From Gammaproteobacteria bacterium (GTDB lineage Bacteria > Pseudomonadota > Gammaproteobacteria > SZUA-229): a stretch of 49,549 nt of DNA. Location of the stretch: NCBI GenBank assembly GCA_026195895.1, contig JAPHRO010000041.1, positions 1 through 49,549 of the forward strand, written 5' to 3'. Below the pieces are notes generated by a model that did not search any database, was not told the DNA's origin, and saw nothing but the letters and a program-made list of their open reading frames with translations. Position numbers and translations under genes: made by a program. Numbering within the stretch: the stretch's first letter is position 1; every line of letters starts with the position of its first letter. Positions 26,379 through 37,600 of this stretch are shown here, one piece after another.

Positions 26379-28997
26379 TTATTGTTGACTCACACTTAAT
26401 CCGCGACTGACAATCTCGAAAACATCTTTAGCCAAACCTTGAGTATCTGAAATTCGCTGTAACTGTTTTATCATGAGCTGTTGCCTTGCCTCATCAAACC
26501 GGCGCCACTGAATCAGCGGCAATAACAGGCGCGCCGCAATTTGCGGATTGGTTTCATTCAGTTTAATAACGCAATCTGCTAGATACTGATAGCCCTGACC
26601 CGACTTATCGTGAAAATTAACCGGATTGGCCTGACTAAACGCGCCCAACAAAGCGCGTACCCGATTGGGCACATTAATATCGAACGCTTCGTGCACCAGC
26701 AACTTGCCTATATTATCCAGAGTCTGCGGCAATGCTGCAGTTGCCTGCACAGTGAACCACTTATCAATGACCAGCGCATCATCTTTCCATTGCGCATAAA
26801 ACTGTCCTAACACCTGCTCACTTTCCTTGCCGCCGAGCCCAACCAGGGAACTCAAAGCGGCTATCTGGTCAGTCATATTAGTGGCCTGCTCATATTGCTG
26901 TAGCGCGAGTTCTCGGCTATCAGCCATATCCAGGCTCACCAGATAGGCAAGACACAGGTTTTTCAAGCTTCGCTGACCCATCGCCTCTGCCGTGAGTTCA
27001 AAATTGGCAGTCTGCTTATCACGATAAATAGCAATCAGATCGGCCTGTAATTCACGGGCTATAGCCGATTTACAAAATTCGCGGACATCATGAATCGCAT
27101 CGACATCAACTACATTCATCATTTCCGCCAGGTAATCCTCAGCTGGCAAGGTGAGTACTCGGGCGGCTAAAGCGGCATCAAGTTTTGCATCGGTTAATAC
27201 CTGTCCAAATGCTGCTACAAAAGATGCGGGTAATTGCAGATTATCAAGCTGCCGCCCCGCCCTGCGGTATTCGGCGATTAGTGCCAGCATGATATTAACA
27301 GCCAGTTGCTGTGCTGAATTCCAGCGATTAAATTCATCACTATCATTCGCCATGAGGAAAGCCAGATCATCATCACTCAGATCCAGCTGTAGTTTCACTG
27401 GCGCCGAAAAATTTCGCAGTATCGACGGCACAACGACCGACGAAATATTATTGAATACAAAGCTTTGTTCCGCCTGAGTGACATTCAAAATCTGACTCGC
27501 ATGCGGGATATTATTACCTGCCTCATCAATCAGGCCAAAGGATAGTGGAATATGAAAAGGCTTATTATTGCTGGATTGCTGTTTAACACTCAGGGTATAT
27601 GTTGAGTCATCCGGAGAATGTTCACCACTCACCTGCAGCTCAGGCGTACCCGCCTGGTGATACCACAAACGGAATTGTTGCAGCTTCACATCAGATGCAT
27701 CTTCCATCGCTTTGACAAAATCTTCAGTGGTTGCGGCTTCGCCATCATGCCGGCTGAAATACAAATCCATACCTTTGCGGAAATCATGTGCTCCGAGCAA
27801 TGTATGAATCATACGAATAATCTCAGCACCCTTGTTGTACACAGTAACGGTGTAGAAATTATTAATCTCAACATAGGAATCCGGCTGAATTGGATGCGCC
27901 ATTGGACCGGCATCTTCGACAAACTGACGGGTGCGCAAAACGTTTACATCATCGATACGTTTAACAGTGGCCGAGCTCATATCGGCAGTAAATTGCTGAT
28001 CGCGAAAAACGGTCAAACCTTCTTTTAAGGTCAGCTGAAACCAGTCGCGGCAGGTGACTCTATTACCACTCCAGTTATGAAAATATTCGTGGCCAATCAC
28101 CGCTTCAATATTTACAAAATCAACATCCGTTGCGGTTTCCGGTTTTGCCAATACAAATTTGGAATTAAAAACGTTAAGTCCTTTATTTTCCATGGCCCCC
28201 ATATTGAAATCGTCTACCGCTACGATCATGTAAATATCCAGATCATATTCACGGCCATATTTCTGTTCATCCCAGCTCATGGCTTTTTGTAAAGAACGCA
28301 TCGCATGCGCACATTTGTCAACATTATGTTGTTCGACATAAATGCGCAGCGCTATCTCACGACCAGACATGGTGGTAAACGTATCTTCCACACACTCTAA
28401 CTGGCCTGCCACCAGAGCAAACAAATAACAGGGTTTCTTATAGGGATCCTCCCAGCTAACAAAATGCTGGCCATTCTCAAGCTCACCTGAATCGACAGGA
28501 TTGCCATTGGATAACAACACTGGATAACGTGATTGATCCGCTACAATGGTGGTGGTGAATTTTGCCATCACATCGGGTCGGTCGAGATAATAGGTGATTT
28601 TTCGGAAACCTTCTGCCTCACACTGGGTACAGAAATTTCCGCTGGATTTATACAGCCCTTCCAGAGACGTATTTTCCTGGGGTTTTATAAAAGTTTCGAT
28701 CTGCAGGGTGAACTGATCCGGCACATCAGGAATCCATAGCTGTTCCTTGCTAACACTAAAATCCCCATCACTCAGCGCCCTGCCATCGAGAAACACCGAA
28801 CCCAGCACCAGTTGCTCACCATGCAGTTCGAGAATATTGGGTGCATCGACATCAAAATTACGCCGAAAATCTATTTCAGAAACCACTCGCGTTTCCTGCT
28901 CACCCAGCTCAAATCGTAAATTAACTGAATCAATCCAGAAAGTTGGCGGTATATAGTCTTTTAGATAGATCGCGCCGGGTGTTGCTTCTTTGGACAT
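26379..28997 (-). CDS. pepN: Aminopeptidase N (M1 family)
   Basis: Broad-specificity zinc aminopeptidase of the cytoplasm. The 872 aa match E. coli PepN (870). The exopeptidase motif GAMENKGLNVFN (near 260) and zinc site VIGHEYFHNWSGNRVTCRDWFQLTLKEG (near 295-322, HExxH plus distal Glu) are complete, as is the C-terminal helical DUF3458-type domain. ATG at 28997. It stands alone between tRNA-Pro and the REC-GGDEF-EAL gene; the 116-bp gap downstream has no clear terminator. Confidence 0.97.
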   Translation of the reverse strand: MSKEATPGAIYLKDYIPPTFWIDSVNLRFELGEQETRVVSEIDFRRNFDVDAPNILELHGEQLVLGSVFLDGRALSDGDFSVSKEQLWIPDVPDQFTLQIETFIKPQENTSLEGLYKSSGNFCTQCEAEGFRKITYYLDRPDVMAKFTTTIVADQSRYPVLLSNGNPVDSGELENGQHFVSWEDPYKKPCYLFALVAGQLECVEDTFTTMSGREIALRIYVEQHNVDKCAHAMRSLQKAMSWDEQKYGREYDLDIYMIVAVDDFNMGAMENKGLNVFNSKFVLAKPETATDVDFVNIEAVIGHEYFHNWSGNRVTCRDWFQLTLKEGLTVFRDQQFTADMSSATVKRIDDVNVLRTRQFVEDAGPMAHPIQPDSYVEINNFYTVTVYNKGAEIIRMIHTLLGAHDFRKGMDLYFSRHDGEAATTEDFVKAMEDASDVKLQQFRLWYHQAGTPELQVSGEHSPDDSTYTLSVKQQSSNNKPFHIPLSFGLIDEAGNNIPHASQILNVTQAEQSFVFNNISSVVVPSILRNFSAPVKLQLDLSDDDLAFLMANDSDEFNRWNSAQQLAVNIMLALIAEYRRAGRQLDNLQLPASFVAAFGQVLTDAKLDAALAARVLTLPAEDYLAEMMNVVDVDAIHDVREFCKSAIARELQADLIAIYRDKQTANFELTAEAMGQRSLKNLCLAYLVSLDMADSRELALQQYEQATNMTDQIAALSSLVGLGGKESEQVLGQFYAQWKDDALVIDKWFTVQATAALPQTLDNIGKLLVHEAFDINVPNRVRALLGAFSQANPVNFHDKSGQGYQYLADCVIKLNETNPQIAARLLLPLIQWRRFDEARQQLMIKQLQRISDTQGLAKDVFEIVSRGLSVSQQ

Positions 28998-29309
28998 GTG
29001 TCACTCCATCACATTGCTTAGCTGGAACGATACAACAGTCACACCTGAAAATAAAACAAATAAATTCAGTGGTTTATAAATATTAAAGGACATAAAAAAG
29101 AGGAAATGGCTGAACAGCAGAATTTGAACCGAACCTGAGTATGTGGACACACGCTAATAATTCGTGCCACAGCCCCATTAAATCCAGAACTTCAGGCTAT
29201 CTAACGAAATTTTGACCAGGCAGACTCAGCAAAGTAGATTATTTACGGAACAATTTACGGAATGGTTAAAAAATAACCAGCTAGAAATGAGCTAAGTCAT
29301 TGATTAAAT
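28998..29309. other. Gene-free region 3' of tRNA-Pro
   Basis: 312 bp with no credible gene. It holds a direct repeat ATTTACGGAA (29241-29250 and 29253-29262), a small hairpin GGTTA-AAAAA-TAACC just after it, and near 29120 the string AATTTGAACC, which echoes the tRNA T-arm. Its position beside a tRNA 3' end makes it a typical landing zone for integrative elements, but no integrase remnant was found. Confidence 0.4.
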
Positions 29310-29386
29310 TGGTCGGGACGAGAGGATTTGAACCTCCGACCACTTGACCCCCAGTCAAGTGCGCTACCAGGCTGCGCTACGTCCCG
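29310..29386 (-). tRNA. tRNA-Pro (anticodon GGG)
   Basis: 77 nt with all arms: acceptor CGGGACG/CGTCCCG, D-arm GCGC/GCGC, anticodon stem CTTGA/TCAAG with loop CTGGGGG (anticodon GGG), T-arm GGAGG-TTCAAAT-CCTCT and an encoded ACCA end. It lies upstream of pepN and downstream of merR on the same strand; a tRNA-Pro next to ihfA/merR is common in gammaproteobacteria. Confidence 0.97.
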
Positions 29387-29435
29387 AACAGGCGGTGAAT
29401 TCTACACCGTGTTGATTTTTGATTAAAGCGAAAGT

Positions 29436-29792
29436 TTACTTCTTGAGGGTATGTAATATTTCTTCCAGCTCCAGGCGTAGCTGTTTAACCAACTGCTGGC
29501 TCTGATTAGTGTCATCTTTAGCCTGCTCACCGGTTAATTGCTGCCGAGCACCACCGATAGTGAATCCCTGATCATATAGCAGGCTGCGAATCTGGCGAAT
29601 TAAAATAACATCATGACGCTGATAATAGCGACGATTGCCACGGCGCTTGACCGGTTTAAGCTGTAGAAACTCCTGCTCCCAGTAACGCAGTACATGAGGT
29701 TTTACACCACAAAGCTCACTTACCTCACCAATGGTGAAGTAACGTTTGCTTGGTATGACAGGTAATTCGTTATTATTGCTGGCTTCCAGCAT
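29436..29792 (-). CDS. MerR-family regulator of the ihfA locus
   Basis: 118 aa. The N-terminal winged helix is typical Mer[28 protein letters not shown] (about 16-42), [13 protein letters not shown] and [23 protein letters not shown]. The short C-terminal coiled coil has no metal-binding Cys cluster, so this is the small unclassified MerR that usually follows ihfA. The start overlaps ihfA by 20 nt, so it is translated from within that message. The target is unknown. Confidence 0.92.
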   Translation of the reverse strand: MLEASNNNELPVIPSKRYFTIGEVSELCGVKPHVLRYWEQEFLQLKPVKRRGNRRYYQRHDVILIRQIRSLLYDQGFTIGGARQQLTGEQAKDDTNQSQQLVKQLRLELEEILHTLKK

Positions 29793-30072
29793 ATGCTTCG
29801 ACTCGTTGTTTTAGTTTTTGTCCAGGGCGGAATGTCACTACGCGACGTGCGCAAATCGGGATTTCTTCCCCAGTTTTGGGGTTGCGTCCCGGGCGCTGAG
29901 TTTTATCTCTCAAAGTAAAATTACCAAAGCCAGACAGCTTAACATTGTAAGCCGATTCCAGTGCTTCACGAACTTCTTCAAAAAATAATTCAACCAGCTC
30001 TTTGGCTTCTCGCTTGTTCAGACCCAATTCGTCGAACAATCGCTCTGCCATGTCAGCTTTGGTTAACGCCAT
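29773..30072 (-). CDS. ihfA: Integration host factor subunit alpha
   Basis: 99-aa DNA-bending protein that pairs with IhfB. Signatures: [27 protein letters not shown] at the start, [30 protein letters not shown] with the beta-arm Pro near residue 65, and [14 protein letters not shown] lies five bases before the ATG at 30072. It follows pheT by 2 bp in the operon thrS-infC-rpmI-rplT-pheS-pheT-ihfA-merR. Confidence 0.98.
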   Translation of the reverse strand: MALTKADMAERLFDELGLNKREAKELVELFFEEVREALESAYNVKLSGFGNFTLRDKTQRPGRNPKTGEEIPICARRVVTFRPGQKLKQRVEAYAGSQQ

Positions 30073-30074
30073 TT

Positions 30075-32447
30075 CTACTCCCGTAGTGTAGCACCGAAAT
30101 CGTTGTTCAATGCCTTAACAATATTCTGTAATTCTGAGTCCACATCTTCGTCCGTAAGAGTGCGGGAAAATCCCTGTAAAATCAAGCCTAAAGCGACACT
30201 TTTTAGACCAGAATCTATTCCTTTACCAGTATAGACGTCAAATAACAAAATTTCCTGTAAAACTTCGGAAGAAGTTGATTTTATTACATTAAACAGCTCA
30301 CTCACGGGTATATCCTGCTTCACCAGCAACGCCAGATCTCGACGCACTTCCGGGAACCTGGACAATGGCTCAAACACCGGTATATCGGCCTCTAACAGGG
30401 CATGTAGCTGCAATTCAAACACATAAACTGTAGGGTCAATATCCAGTGTTTTTTGTGTTTTCGGGTGCAATGCACCAAGCCATCCAATTGGTTGATTTTT
30501 CTTAAAAATTTTGGCAGTTTGACCGGGATGCAGGGCATTATGCTGTGCTTTTTCGAATGTTATATCGCCCAGACCGCCCAACGCTAAAATAGCCTCAACA
30601 TCGGCTTTGGCATCAAAAAAATCAACTTTTCGGCTTTCACTATCCCACTGTTCGGCCTCGACTGTGCCACAAATCGCACCCGCCAGCTTCGGTTGTTGAA
30701 CCAGCTCATCACCCTGCTGGATGAAAGTCAGGCCAGTTTCGAATAACCGCACCCGGGATTGTTGCCGGTTCGTATTGTGCTGGACGGCCTTGAGCAGGCC
30801 GGGCCAGATACTGGTGCGCATAACAGAAAGTTCCGCAGACAGGGGATTTGCCAGTGCCACCGGCTTGATATCTGCATCGATGGCGGCCTGCCACTTTGGA
30901 TCAACAAAACTGTAGGTAATGGCCTCGAAATATCCCCGCTCCACCAGTACGTTTTTTACCCGCGACAGATCCAGTTTCGATTCGTCCAGCGCCTTCATTT
31001 CGGGCTGGTAGCGTGGCAGGGTTCTGGGAATATTGTTGTAGCCGTGGATGCGAATCAGCTCTTCGATAAGATCGGCTTCAATCGCAATATCAAATCTAAA
31101 TGCTGGCGGTGTTACTATCCAGCCATCTTGCTGGGTTTCAACAGCCATACCCAGGCGGGTTAAAATACCTTCGACTTCCGCCGCTTCAAAACGAATACCC
31201 AGCATGCGAGTAATGCGATCAGCACGTAGCTTGATCGGTGCGGGCAAGGGTAGATAAGCGGCTGCCGATTGTTCTTTAACAGGTCCTGGCTGACCGCCGC
31301 AGATATCAATCAGCAACTGGGTGGCTCTTTCCATCGCCTTAAACGACAGTTCTGGATCAACTCCACGCTCGAAACGATGCGAGGAATCGGTATGCAAGCC
31401 AAACTCACGAGCCTTACCGGCTATCGCCAGAGGATTGAAAAAGGCGCATTCGAGGAACAGGTTCCGGGTTTCATCTCCCACACCTGAACCTTCACCACCC
31501 ATAATGCCAGCCAACGCCAGAGGCCTGTTTTCATCTGCAATTAACAACGTGTTGTCAGTAGCCACGATTTCTTTGCCATCCAGCAGGGTGATCTTCTCGC
31601 CCACTTTCGCCATACGCACCTGAATACCACCACTGAGAACATCCAGATCAAAAGCATGCATGGGCTGACCCAGCTCCAGCATAACGTAATTGGTGACATC
31701 CACCGCAGGCCCTAAACTACGAATGCCTGAACGGCGTAATTTCTCCACCATCCATAATGGCGTTTCAGCGTTTACATTCACATTCCGAATCACCCGGCCC
31801 AGATAACGAGAACATGACTCCTCGGCTTGTAAAGCTACCGGAAAGATATCCTCTATCTCTGCCGCAACTGCTGGAATATCAACAACATTCACATCGCACT
31901 GATATAAAGTGCCGACCTCACGAGCAATACCCGCCACACTCAGGCAATCGCTACGGTTAGGCGTTAAATCGACTTCGATGATCTGATCATTCAGTTGCAG
32001 ATACTCACGGATATCGCTACCGATCGGTGCGTCAGCAGGTAATTCCATCAGACCTTCCGCCTGCTCGGCCATGCCCAGTTCTTTTTCTGAACACAGCATG
32101 CCAAAGGATTCAACACCGCGCAGTTTGGATTTTTTAATTTTGAAATTACCGGGTAACACGGCGCCAATAGTGGCACAGGCCACAAATAATCCTGGACGCA
32201 CGTTGGCGGCGCCACAAACGATCTGTAACAAATCACCGCCTGCATCGACTTTACATACATTGAGTTTGTCGGCATCCGGATGTTTTTCAACTTCTTTAAC
32301 CTGTGCCACGACAACATTGGTAAATTCACCAGCGGCGGGTGCAATTGAATCCACCTCAAGACCGGCCATGGTAATTTCATCTGCTAACGTCTGGGTATCA
32401 ACAGCCGGGTTCACCCATTCACGTAACCATTGTTCTGATATTTTCAT
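30075..32447 (-). CDS. pheT: Phenylalanyl-tRNA synthetase beta subunit
   Basis: 790 aa beta chain of the (alpha-beta)2 enzyme. In order: N-terminal tRNA-binding (EMAP-like) domain (about 40-150; [24 protein letters not shown]), the B3/B4 editing domain, the B5 region and the C-terminal anticodon-recognition domain ([18 protein letters not shown] near 705). Length is normal (E. coli 795). ATG at 32447 has AAGG upstream. It begins 9 bp after the pheS stop. Confidence 0.98.
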   Translation of the reverse strand: MKISEQWLREWVNPAVDTQTLADEITMAGLEVDSIAPAAGEFTNVVVAQVKEVEKHPDADKLNVCKVDAGGDLLQIVCGAANVRPGLFVACATIGAVLPGNFKIKKSKLRGVESFGMLCSEKELGMAEQAEGLMELPADAPIGSDIREYLQLNDQIIEVDLTPNRSDCLSVAGIAREVGTLYQCDVNVVDIPAVAAEIEDIFPVALQAEESCSRYLGRVIRNVNVNAETPLWMVEKLRRSGIRSLGPAVDVTNYVMLELGQPMHAFDLDVLSGGIQVRMAKVGEKITLLDGKEIVATDNTLLIADENRPLALAGIMGGEGSGVGDETRNLFLECAFFNPLAIAGKAREFGLHTDSSHRFERGVDPELSFKAMERATQLLIDICGGQPGPVKEQSAAAYLPLPAPIKLRADRITRMLGIRFEAAEVEGILTRLGMAVETQQDGWIVTPPAFRFDIAIEADLIEELIRIHGYNNIPRTLPRYQPEMKALDESKLDLSRVKNVLVERGYFEAITYSFVDPKWQAAIDADIKPVALANPLSAELSVMRTSIWPGLLKAVQHNTNRQQSRVRLFETGLTFIQQGDELVQQPKLAGAICGTVEAEQWDSESRKVDFFDAKADVEAILALGGLGDITFEKAQHNALHPGQTAKIFKKNQPIGWLGALHPKTQKTLDIDPTVYVFELQLHALLEADIPVFEPLSRFPEVRRDLALLVKQDIPVSELFNVIKSTSSEVLQEILLFDVYTGKGIDSGLKSVALGLILQGFSRTLTDEDVDSELQNIVKALNNDFGATLRE

Positions 32448-32456
32448 GGGCCTACC

Positions 32457-33503
<1,047 letters not shown>

Positions 33504-33511
33504 TTAAAATA

Positions 33512-33544
33512 AAAAAGGGGAAAGACATGGCCTTTCCCCTTTTT
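33512..33544 (-). terminator. Intrinsic terminator between rplT and pheS
   Basis: Stem GGGGAAAG/CTTTCCCC, extendable with A/T pairs to 13 bp, loop of seven, then TTTTTTATTTT on the minus strand. It can end the infC-rpmI-rplT transcript or act as a pheST attenuator. Confidence 0.85.
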
Positions 33545-33563
33545 CTGATTTTTCTCTAAAACC

Positions 33564-33621
33564 GTAACTATTCAGATTGCGCCTTAATCGGATACCTCAC
33601 AGGTGTGAGCTGAATAGTTAC
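33564..33621. repeat. 58-bp palindromic element just after rplT
   Basis: Perfect 12-bp terminal arms GTAACTATTCAG (33564-33575) and CTGAATAGTTAC (33610-33621). Inside, on the minus strand, a second hairpin CTCAC-ACCT-GTGAG abuts the first arm, giving a branched stem. It begins 6 bp after the rplT stop and precedes the terminator by about 20 bp. Family not recognised; it could be a miniature inverted-repeat element or a 3'-UTR RNA structure. Confidence 0.7.
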
Positions 33622-33627
33622 AAAATT

Positions 33628-33993
33628 TTAGGCAGCTTTCGCAAGGCCCGCTTTGGCTGCATCAACCAATTGACCAAATGCTGCGATATCATGAACCGCG
33701 ATATCTGCCAGAACCTTACGGTCGACATCAATTTCAGCTTTGTTCAGACCGTCAATGAAACGGCTGTATGACATATCAAATTCCCGCGCGGCTGCATTAA
33801 TACGCGCAATCCACAGTTTACGGAATTCACGCTTCTTAACACGACGGTCACGGTATGCGTATTGACCGGCTTTAATTACCGCCTGGTGAGCTACACGATA
33901 AACACGACTACGCGCACCGTAATAACCCCTGGCTTTCGCCATTATCTTTTTATGCTTAGCTCTCGCCTGTACACCACGTTTAACTCTTGCCAT
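33628..33993 (-). CDS. rplT: 50S ribosomal protein L20
   Basis: 121 aa, the usual L20 start [31 protein letters not shown] followed, in separate segments, by [20 protein letters not shown] and [11 protein letters not shown]. It binds 23S rRNA and represses its own operon. AGGAGT precedes the ATG. It lies 11 bp after rpmI. Confidence 0.98.
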   Translation of the reverse strand: MARVKRGVQARAKHKKIMAKARGYYGARSRVYRVAHQAVIKAGQYAYRDRRVKKREFRKLWIARINAAAREFDMSYSRFIDGLNKAEIDVDRKVLADIAVHDIAAFGQLVDAAKAGLAKAA

Positions 33994-34004
33994 GATTCAG
34001 ACTC

Positions 34005-34202
34005 CTATATAAAAGGCAACATGCGTTTAACCATACGAACATCACATGCAGCAATCTGTGATGGCGCACGTAAATGGCGTTTACGCTTGGTGGATTTTTT
34101 AGTCAGAATATGACGACGGAATGACTGGGCGCGTTTAAAACCGCCAGAGCCATTTTTGCGGAAACGCTTGGCAGCGCCGCGATTGGTTTTCATCTTAGGC
34201 AT
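34005..34202 (-). CDS. rpmI: 50S ribosomal protein L35
   Basis: 65 aa from ATG at 34202 ([18 protein letters not shown]), with GGAG six bases upstream; the frame is open four codons further but without a site. Strongly basic, normal length, ends VKRMLPFI as in other L35 proteins. Confidence 0.97.
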   Translation of the reverse strand: MPKMKTNRGAAKRFRKNGSGGFKRAQSFRRHILTKKSTKRKRHLRAPSQIAACDVRMVKRMLPFI

Positions 34203-34376
34203 TATTTGCTCCAAAATAATTCTTTAAAAGACCCAGTTCCTGCTCCCCCAGATTTGACCATGGGAGGCGGATGCAGGGTGATTATTTTTCGGGTTTTTAC
34301 TGATTACTCAGCCCTGATTTCTCAAGTATGGACCCTGATGAACCATGCCCTCTGTGAGGAGGGGCGGAAGTATATA
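34203..34376 (-). promoter_or_regulatory. Candidate L20-responsive leader between infC and rpmI
   Basis: 174 nt without a gene between infC and rpmI, the place where L20 binds mRNA to repress rpmI-rplT in other bacteria. It is rich in G- and C-tracts able to pair, for example CCGCCCCTCC near the infC end and GGGGGAGCAGG near the rpmI end. I could not fold it by hand; the assignment rests on position. Confidence 0.4.
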
Positions 34377-34898
34377 CTATTTTGTCTTCTTAGGCGAGAT
34401 CATCATCACCATTTGTCGACCTTCCATTTTCGGCATTTGCTCGACCGTGCCAAATTCTTCCAGATCAGCCGCTACGCGTTTTAACAGCTCCAGACCCAGT
34501 TCCTGATGGGCAAACTCACGGCCGCGGTAACGCAGGGTAACTTTTGTTTTATCGCCTTTTTCCAGAAACTCGCGCAGTTTTCGAACTTTAGTATTGTAAT
34601 CACCTTCTTCAGTACGCGGACGGAACTTGATTTCCTTGACCTGAACCTGCTTCTGTTTCTTGCGATTAGCGTTTAGCTGCTTCTTCGCTTCAAATCTGAA
34701 CTTGCCGAAATCCATGATTCGACAAACCGGCGGTGCCGCATTCGGTGACACTTCCACCAGATCGAGATCAGCTTGCTGAGCCAGCTTCAAAGCTTCCTCA
34801 ATCGCCATGACTCCGGCCTGTTCGCCTTCTGCATCTATAACCCTGACTTCAGGGGCAGTAATTTGATCGTTTAAACGAGATTTCTTTTCAGCAGCGAT
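34377..34898 (-). CDS. infC: Translation initiation factor IF-3, AUC start
   Basis: 173 aa when started at ATC 34898. The only in-frame ATG (34808) falls well inside the conserved N-domain ([15 protein letters not shown]) and would drop 30 residues. GGAGG lies eight bases before the ATC, within the end of thrS, three bases after whose stop infC begins. IF3 genes typically use AUU or a similar rare start, through which IF3 limits its own synthesis. Domains: N-domain (about 10-80; [23 protein letters not shown]) and C-domain ([40 protein letters not shown]). Confidence 0.95.
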   Translation of the reverse strand: MAAEKKSRLNDQITAPEVRVIDAEGEQAGVMAIEEALKLAQQADLDLVEVSPNAAPPVCRIMDFGKFRFEAKKQLNANRKKQKQVQVKEIKFRPRTEEGDYNTKVRKLREFLEKGDKTKVTLRYRGREFAHQELGLELLKRVAADLEEFGTVEQMPKMEGRQMVMMISPKKTK

Positions 34899-34901
34899 GT
34901 T

Positions 34902-36827
34902 TTATTCCTCCGAAATAGCGAGACCGTGACTCTCAATAGCCTGGGAAAGGTGGTCTGCAAAGTCATCAACTGACATTGAGCCCAGATCTTCACCACTACG
35001 AGAACGCACGGCCACACTGTGATTTTCTAGTTCCCGGTCACCAATGACCAACATATAGGGAACCCGCTGTAATGTATGCTCGCGAATTTTAAAGCCGATC
35101 TTTTCATTTCTCAAGTCCGCTTTCACCTTAAAGCCCCGATCGTGCAGGGTTTTTTCGACTTTTGAAGCAAATTCAGCCTGTTTATCCGTAATATTCATAA
35201 TGACCGCATGCTGCGGCGATAACCACAGTGGAAATTTACCTTCGTAATGCTCGATCAAAATACCGATAAATCGTTCCACCGATCCCAGGATAGCGCGGTG
35301 CAACATCACTGGCACCTGGCGACTGCCGTCTTCAGCGACGTACTGAGCATCCAGACGCCCCGGCATGGAAAAATCCACCTGCATGGTGCCGCATTGCCAG
35401 CCACGTTCCAGGCAGTCACGTAAGGTGAATTCTATCTTGGGTCCATAGAAGGCACCTTCACCGGGCTGCAATACGTAATCCAGCCCCTTGGACTTCAACG
35501 CTTCTTCCAGCGCCTTTTCCGCCTGATCCCAGACTTCATCTGAACCGACCCGCTGCTCCGGACGCGTCGATAATGCAATCTCGATATTTTCAAAACCGAA
35601 GTCTTTATAGACATCGAAGGTTAAATCGATGAAATCGGAGACTTCCTGCTGGATCTGATCTTCAGTACAGAAAATATGCGCATCATCCTGGACGAAATTA
35701 CGGACCCGCATCAGACCATGTAAAGTGCCCGACGGCTCGTTGCGATGACAGGAGCCGAACTCTGCCAGACGTAACGGCAAATCACGGTAGGATTTCAGGC
35801 CCTGATTGAACACCTGTACGTGGCAGGGGCAGTTCATCGGCTTGACCGCATAATCGCGATTTTCCGAGTGGGTGGTAAACATCATGTCACTGAACTTGTC
35901 CCAGTGACCGGATTTTTCCCACAGACTGCGATCAACCACCTGTGGGGTATGAATTTCCTGGTAGCCGTGATCACGCAAACGCCGACGGATATAGTCCTGA
36001 ATAGTCAGGTTCAGATCCCAGCCATCTTTATGCCAGAACACCATGCCCGGTGCTTCTTCCTGGGAATGGAACAGGCCCAGTTGTTTGCCTATTTTACGAT
36101 GATCACGCTTTTCAGCCTCTTCGATACGTTTCAAGTAGGCTTTTAGCTGTTTCTTGTCAGGCCAGGCAGTACCATAAATGCGTTGCAGCATTTTATTATT
36201 GGAATCACCACGCCAGTAGGCACCGGCCAGCTTGGTTAGTTTGAATGCTTTGATTTTGCCGGTACTGGGTACATGCGGGCCACGGCAAAGATCGACGAAA
36301 TCCCCCTGCTGATACAGTGACAAATCTTCGTTGGCCGGAATATCTTCAATGATCTGGGCCTTGTATTCTTCGCCCATATCACGGAAAAATTTTACCGCTT
36401 CATCACGCGTTTTGACGGAACGACTTATCTTGAAATCCGCCCTGGCAAGTTCTTCCATTTTCTTTTCAATGGCCTGCAAATCTTCCGGGCTGAAACGTGG
36501 CTCATAATCAATATCATAGTAAAAACCATCATCGATCACCGGCCCAATCGTAATCTGAGCAGAGGGATACAGGGCTTTGACCGCCTGTGCCAACAAATGG
36601 GCAGCGGAGTGGCGAATAACTTCCAGACCTTCCTCATTTTTATCAGTAATAATGGATAACTGGGCATCAGCCTCCATCACATATGACGCATCGACCAGCT
36701 TGCCATCGACATTACCGGCCAGAGTGGCCTTGGCCAGGCCGGGACCAATTTCGGCCGCGACATCATATACAGAAACGGGGGATGCAAAAGTGCGCTGACT
36801 ACCGTCAGGCAGAGTAATAACTGGCAT
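34902..36827 (-). CDS. thrS: Threonyl-tRNA synthetase
   Basis: 641 aa with all usual parts: TGS domain (about 1-60), editing domain with [10 protein letters not shown] near 72 and the zinc/catalytic core. The core has RYGTAW-type region [17 protein letters not shown]-like [11 protein letters not shown] near 332 and [20 protein letters not shown]. The class II motif 3 segment [19 protein letters not shown] and the anticodon-binding domain at the C-terminus are complete. GGAG lies seven bases before the ATG at 36827. First gene of the translation operon. Confidence 0.98.
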   Translation of the reverse strand: MPVITLPDGSQRTFASPVSVYDVAAEIGPGLAKATLAGNVDGKLVDASYVMEADAQLSIITDKNEEGLEVIRHSAAHLLAQAVKALYPSAQITIGPVIDDGFYYDIDYEPRFSPEDLQAIEKKMEELARADFKISRSVKTRDEAVKFFRDMGEEYKAQIIEDIPANEDLSLYQQGDFVDLCRGPHVPSTGKIKAFKLTKLAGAYWRGDSNNKMLQRIYGTAWPDKKQLKAYLKRIEEAEKRDHRKIGKQLGLFHSQEEAPGMVFWHKDGWDLNLTIQDYIRRRLRDHGYQEIHTPQVVDRSLWEKSGHWDKFSDMMFTTHSENRDYAVKPMNCPCHVQVFNQGLKSYRDLPLRLAEFGSCHRNEPSGTLHGLMRVRNFVQDDAHIFCTEDQIQQEVSDFIDLTFDVYKDFGFENIEIALSTRPEQRVGSDEVWDQAEKALEEALKSKGLDYVLQPGEGAFYGPKIEFTLRDCLERGWQCGTMQVDFSMPGRLDAQYVAEDGSRQVPVMLHRAILGSVERFIGILIEHYEGKFPLWLSPQHAVIMNITDKQAEFASKVEKTLHDRGFKVKADLRNEKIGFKIREHTLQRVPYMLVIGDRELENHSVAVRSRSGEDLGSMSVDDFADHLSQAIESHGLAISEE

Positions 36828-36849
36828 GTTGTGCTCCTGGCTTTCAGTG

Positions 36850-36870
36850 GTGACCCATACTAGAGGTCAC
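36850..36870 (-). promoter_or_regulatory. Hairpin in the thrS leader
   Basis: GTGACC/GGTCAC with a nine-base loop, 22 bp before the thrS start and just upstream of its ribosome site. thrS of E. coli is autoregulated by leader hairpins that mimic tRNA-Thr; whether this one does so is not shown. Confidence 0.3.
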
Positions 36871-36932
36871 ATGCATTTAATGATCCCTACAAAAGACCAT
36901 TAAACAGGTTGTAATAAATTTCAATTTATATA

Positions 36933-36958
36933 ACCAATTTACATGAAAGTAAATTGGT
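36933..36958 (-). terminator. Trailer hairpin that includes the tRNA-Val 3' end
   Basis: Perfect 10-bp stem ACCAATTTAC (36933-36942) with GTAAATTGGT (36949-36958), loop six. On the minus strand the 5' arm begins with the encoded ACCA of tRNA-Val, so the acceptor end is base-paired with the trailer in the precursor. An AT-rich tail follows. Confidence 0.6.
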
Positions 36959-37031
36959 AGGCGCGAGTGGATTCGAACCACCGACCCCCACCATGTCAAG
37001 GTGGTGCTCTAACCAACTGAGCTACGCGCCT
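36955..37031 (-). tRNA. tRNA-Val (anticodon GAC)
   Basis: 77 nt with acceptor AGGCGCG/CGCGCCT, D-arm GCTC/GAGC, anticodon stem CCACC/GGTGG with loop TTGACAT (anticodon GAC), T-arm GGTGG-TTCGAAT-CCACT and an encoded ACCA. It lies between thrS and hinT, same strand as both. Confidence 0.97.
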
Positions 37032-37199
37032 GGAGAGGCCGGAATATTACTGATAAGACCGATAAGTTGCAAGTAATATGCGGGAGAATAATTGGTATTT
37101 CACAGGCTATCTACTAGATTTCGTAAACGCTAACAGTAAAGTTTCTATCTCAGGTGAAAACTCTCCAGGATTTGATTTTGCTGGCAAAATACTCGCAGC

Positions 37200-37544
37200 T
37201 TAACCCGGCGGCCAACTCATAGCACGCCCACCCAGCACATGCAAATGGATGTGAAAAACTGTTTGCCCTGCCCCTGAGTTGCAATTCATTACGGTGCGGT
37301 AGCCTGGCTCAGCAATACCATCATCTTTTGCTATCTTTTGTGCCGCCAGAAACATTTTACCTACCAGCTCTGCATCGTCCGATTGAATATCGTTGATGGT
37401 AGATATGTGTTTTTTGGGAATGACCAGCGCATGGGTTGGCGCCTGAGGGTTTAGATCACGAAAAGCCAGCACATCGTCATCCTGATAAATAATATCGCCG
37501 GGAATTTCACCCGCAATAATTTTACAGAAAATACAGTCAGTCAT
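37200..37544 (-). CDS. hinT: HIT-family purine nucleotide phosphoramidase
   Basis: 114 aa. The histidine triad HIHLHVLGG near residue 97 is complete, and CIFCKIIAGEIP at the start and ALVIPKKHIST are typical of the HINT branch. It hydrolyses nucleoside phosphoramidates such as AMP-lysine. The C-terminus WPPG is the normal HinT ending. ATG at 37544 with GTGAG upstream. The 168 bp between its stop and tRNA-Val show no gene. Confidence 0.95.
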   Translation of the reverse strand: MTDCIFCKIIAGEIPGDIIYQDDDVLAFRDLNPQAPTHALVIPKKHISTINDIQSDDAELVGKMFLAAQKIAKDDGIAEPGYRTVMNCNSGAGQTVFHIHLHVLGGRAMSWPPG

Positions 37545-37600
37545 TTTTTCTCACTTTCATATTTTTAAAATAAGCTCATCCACGCATGAGCAGCGTTGAG

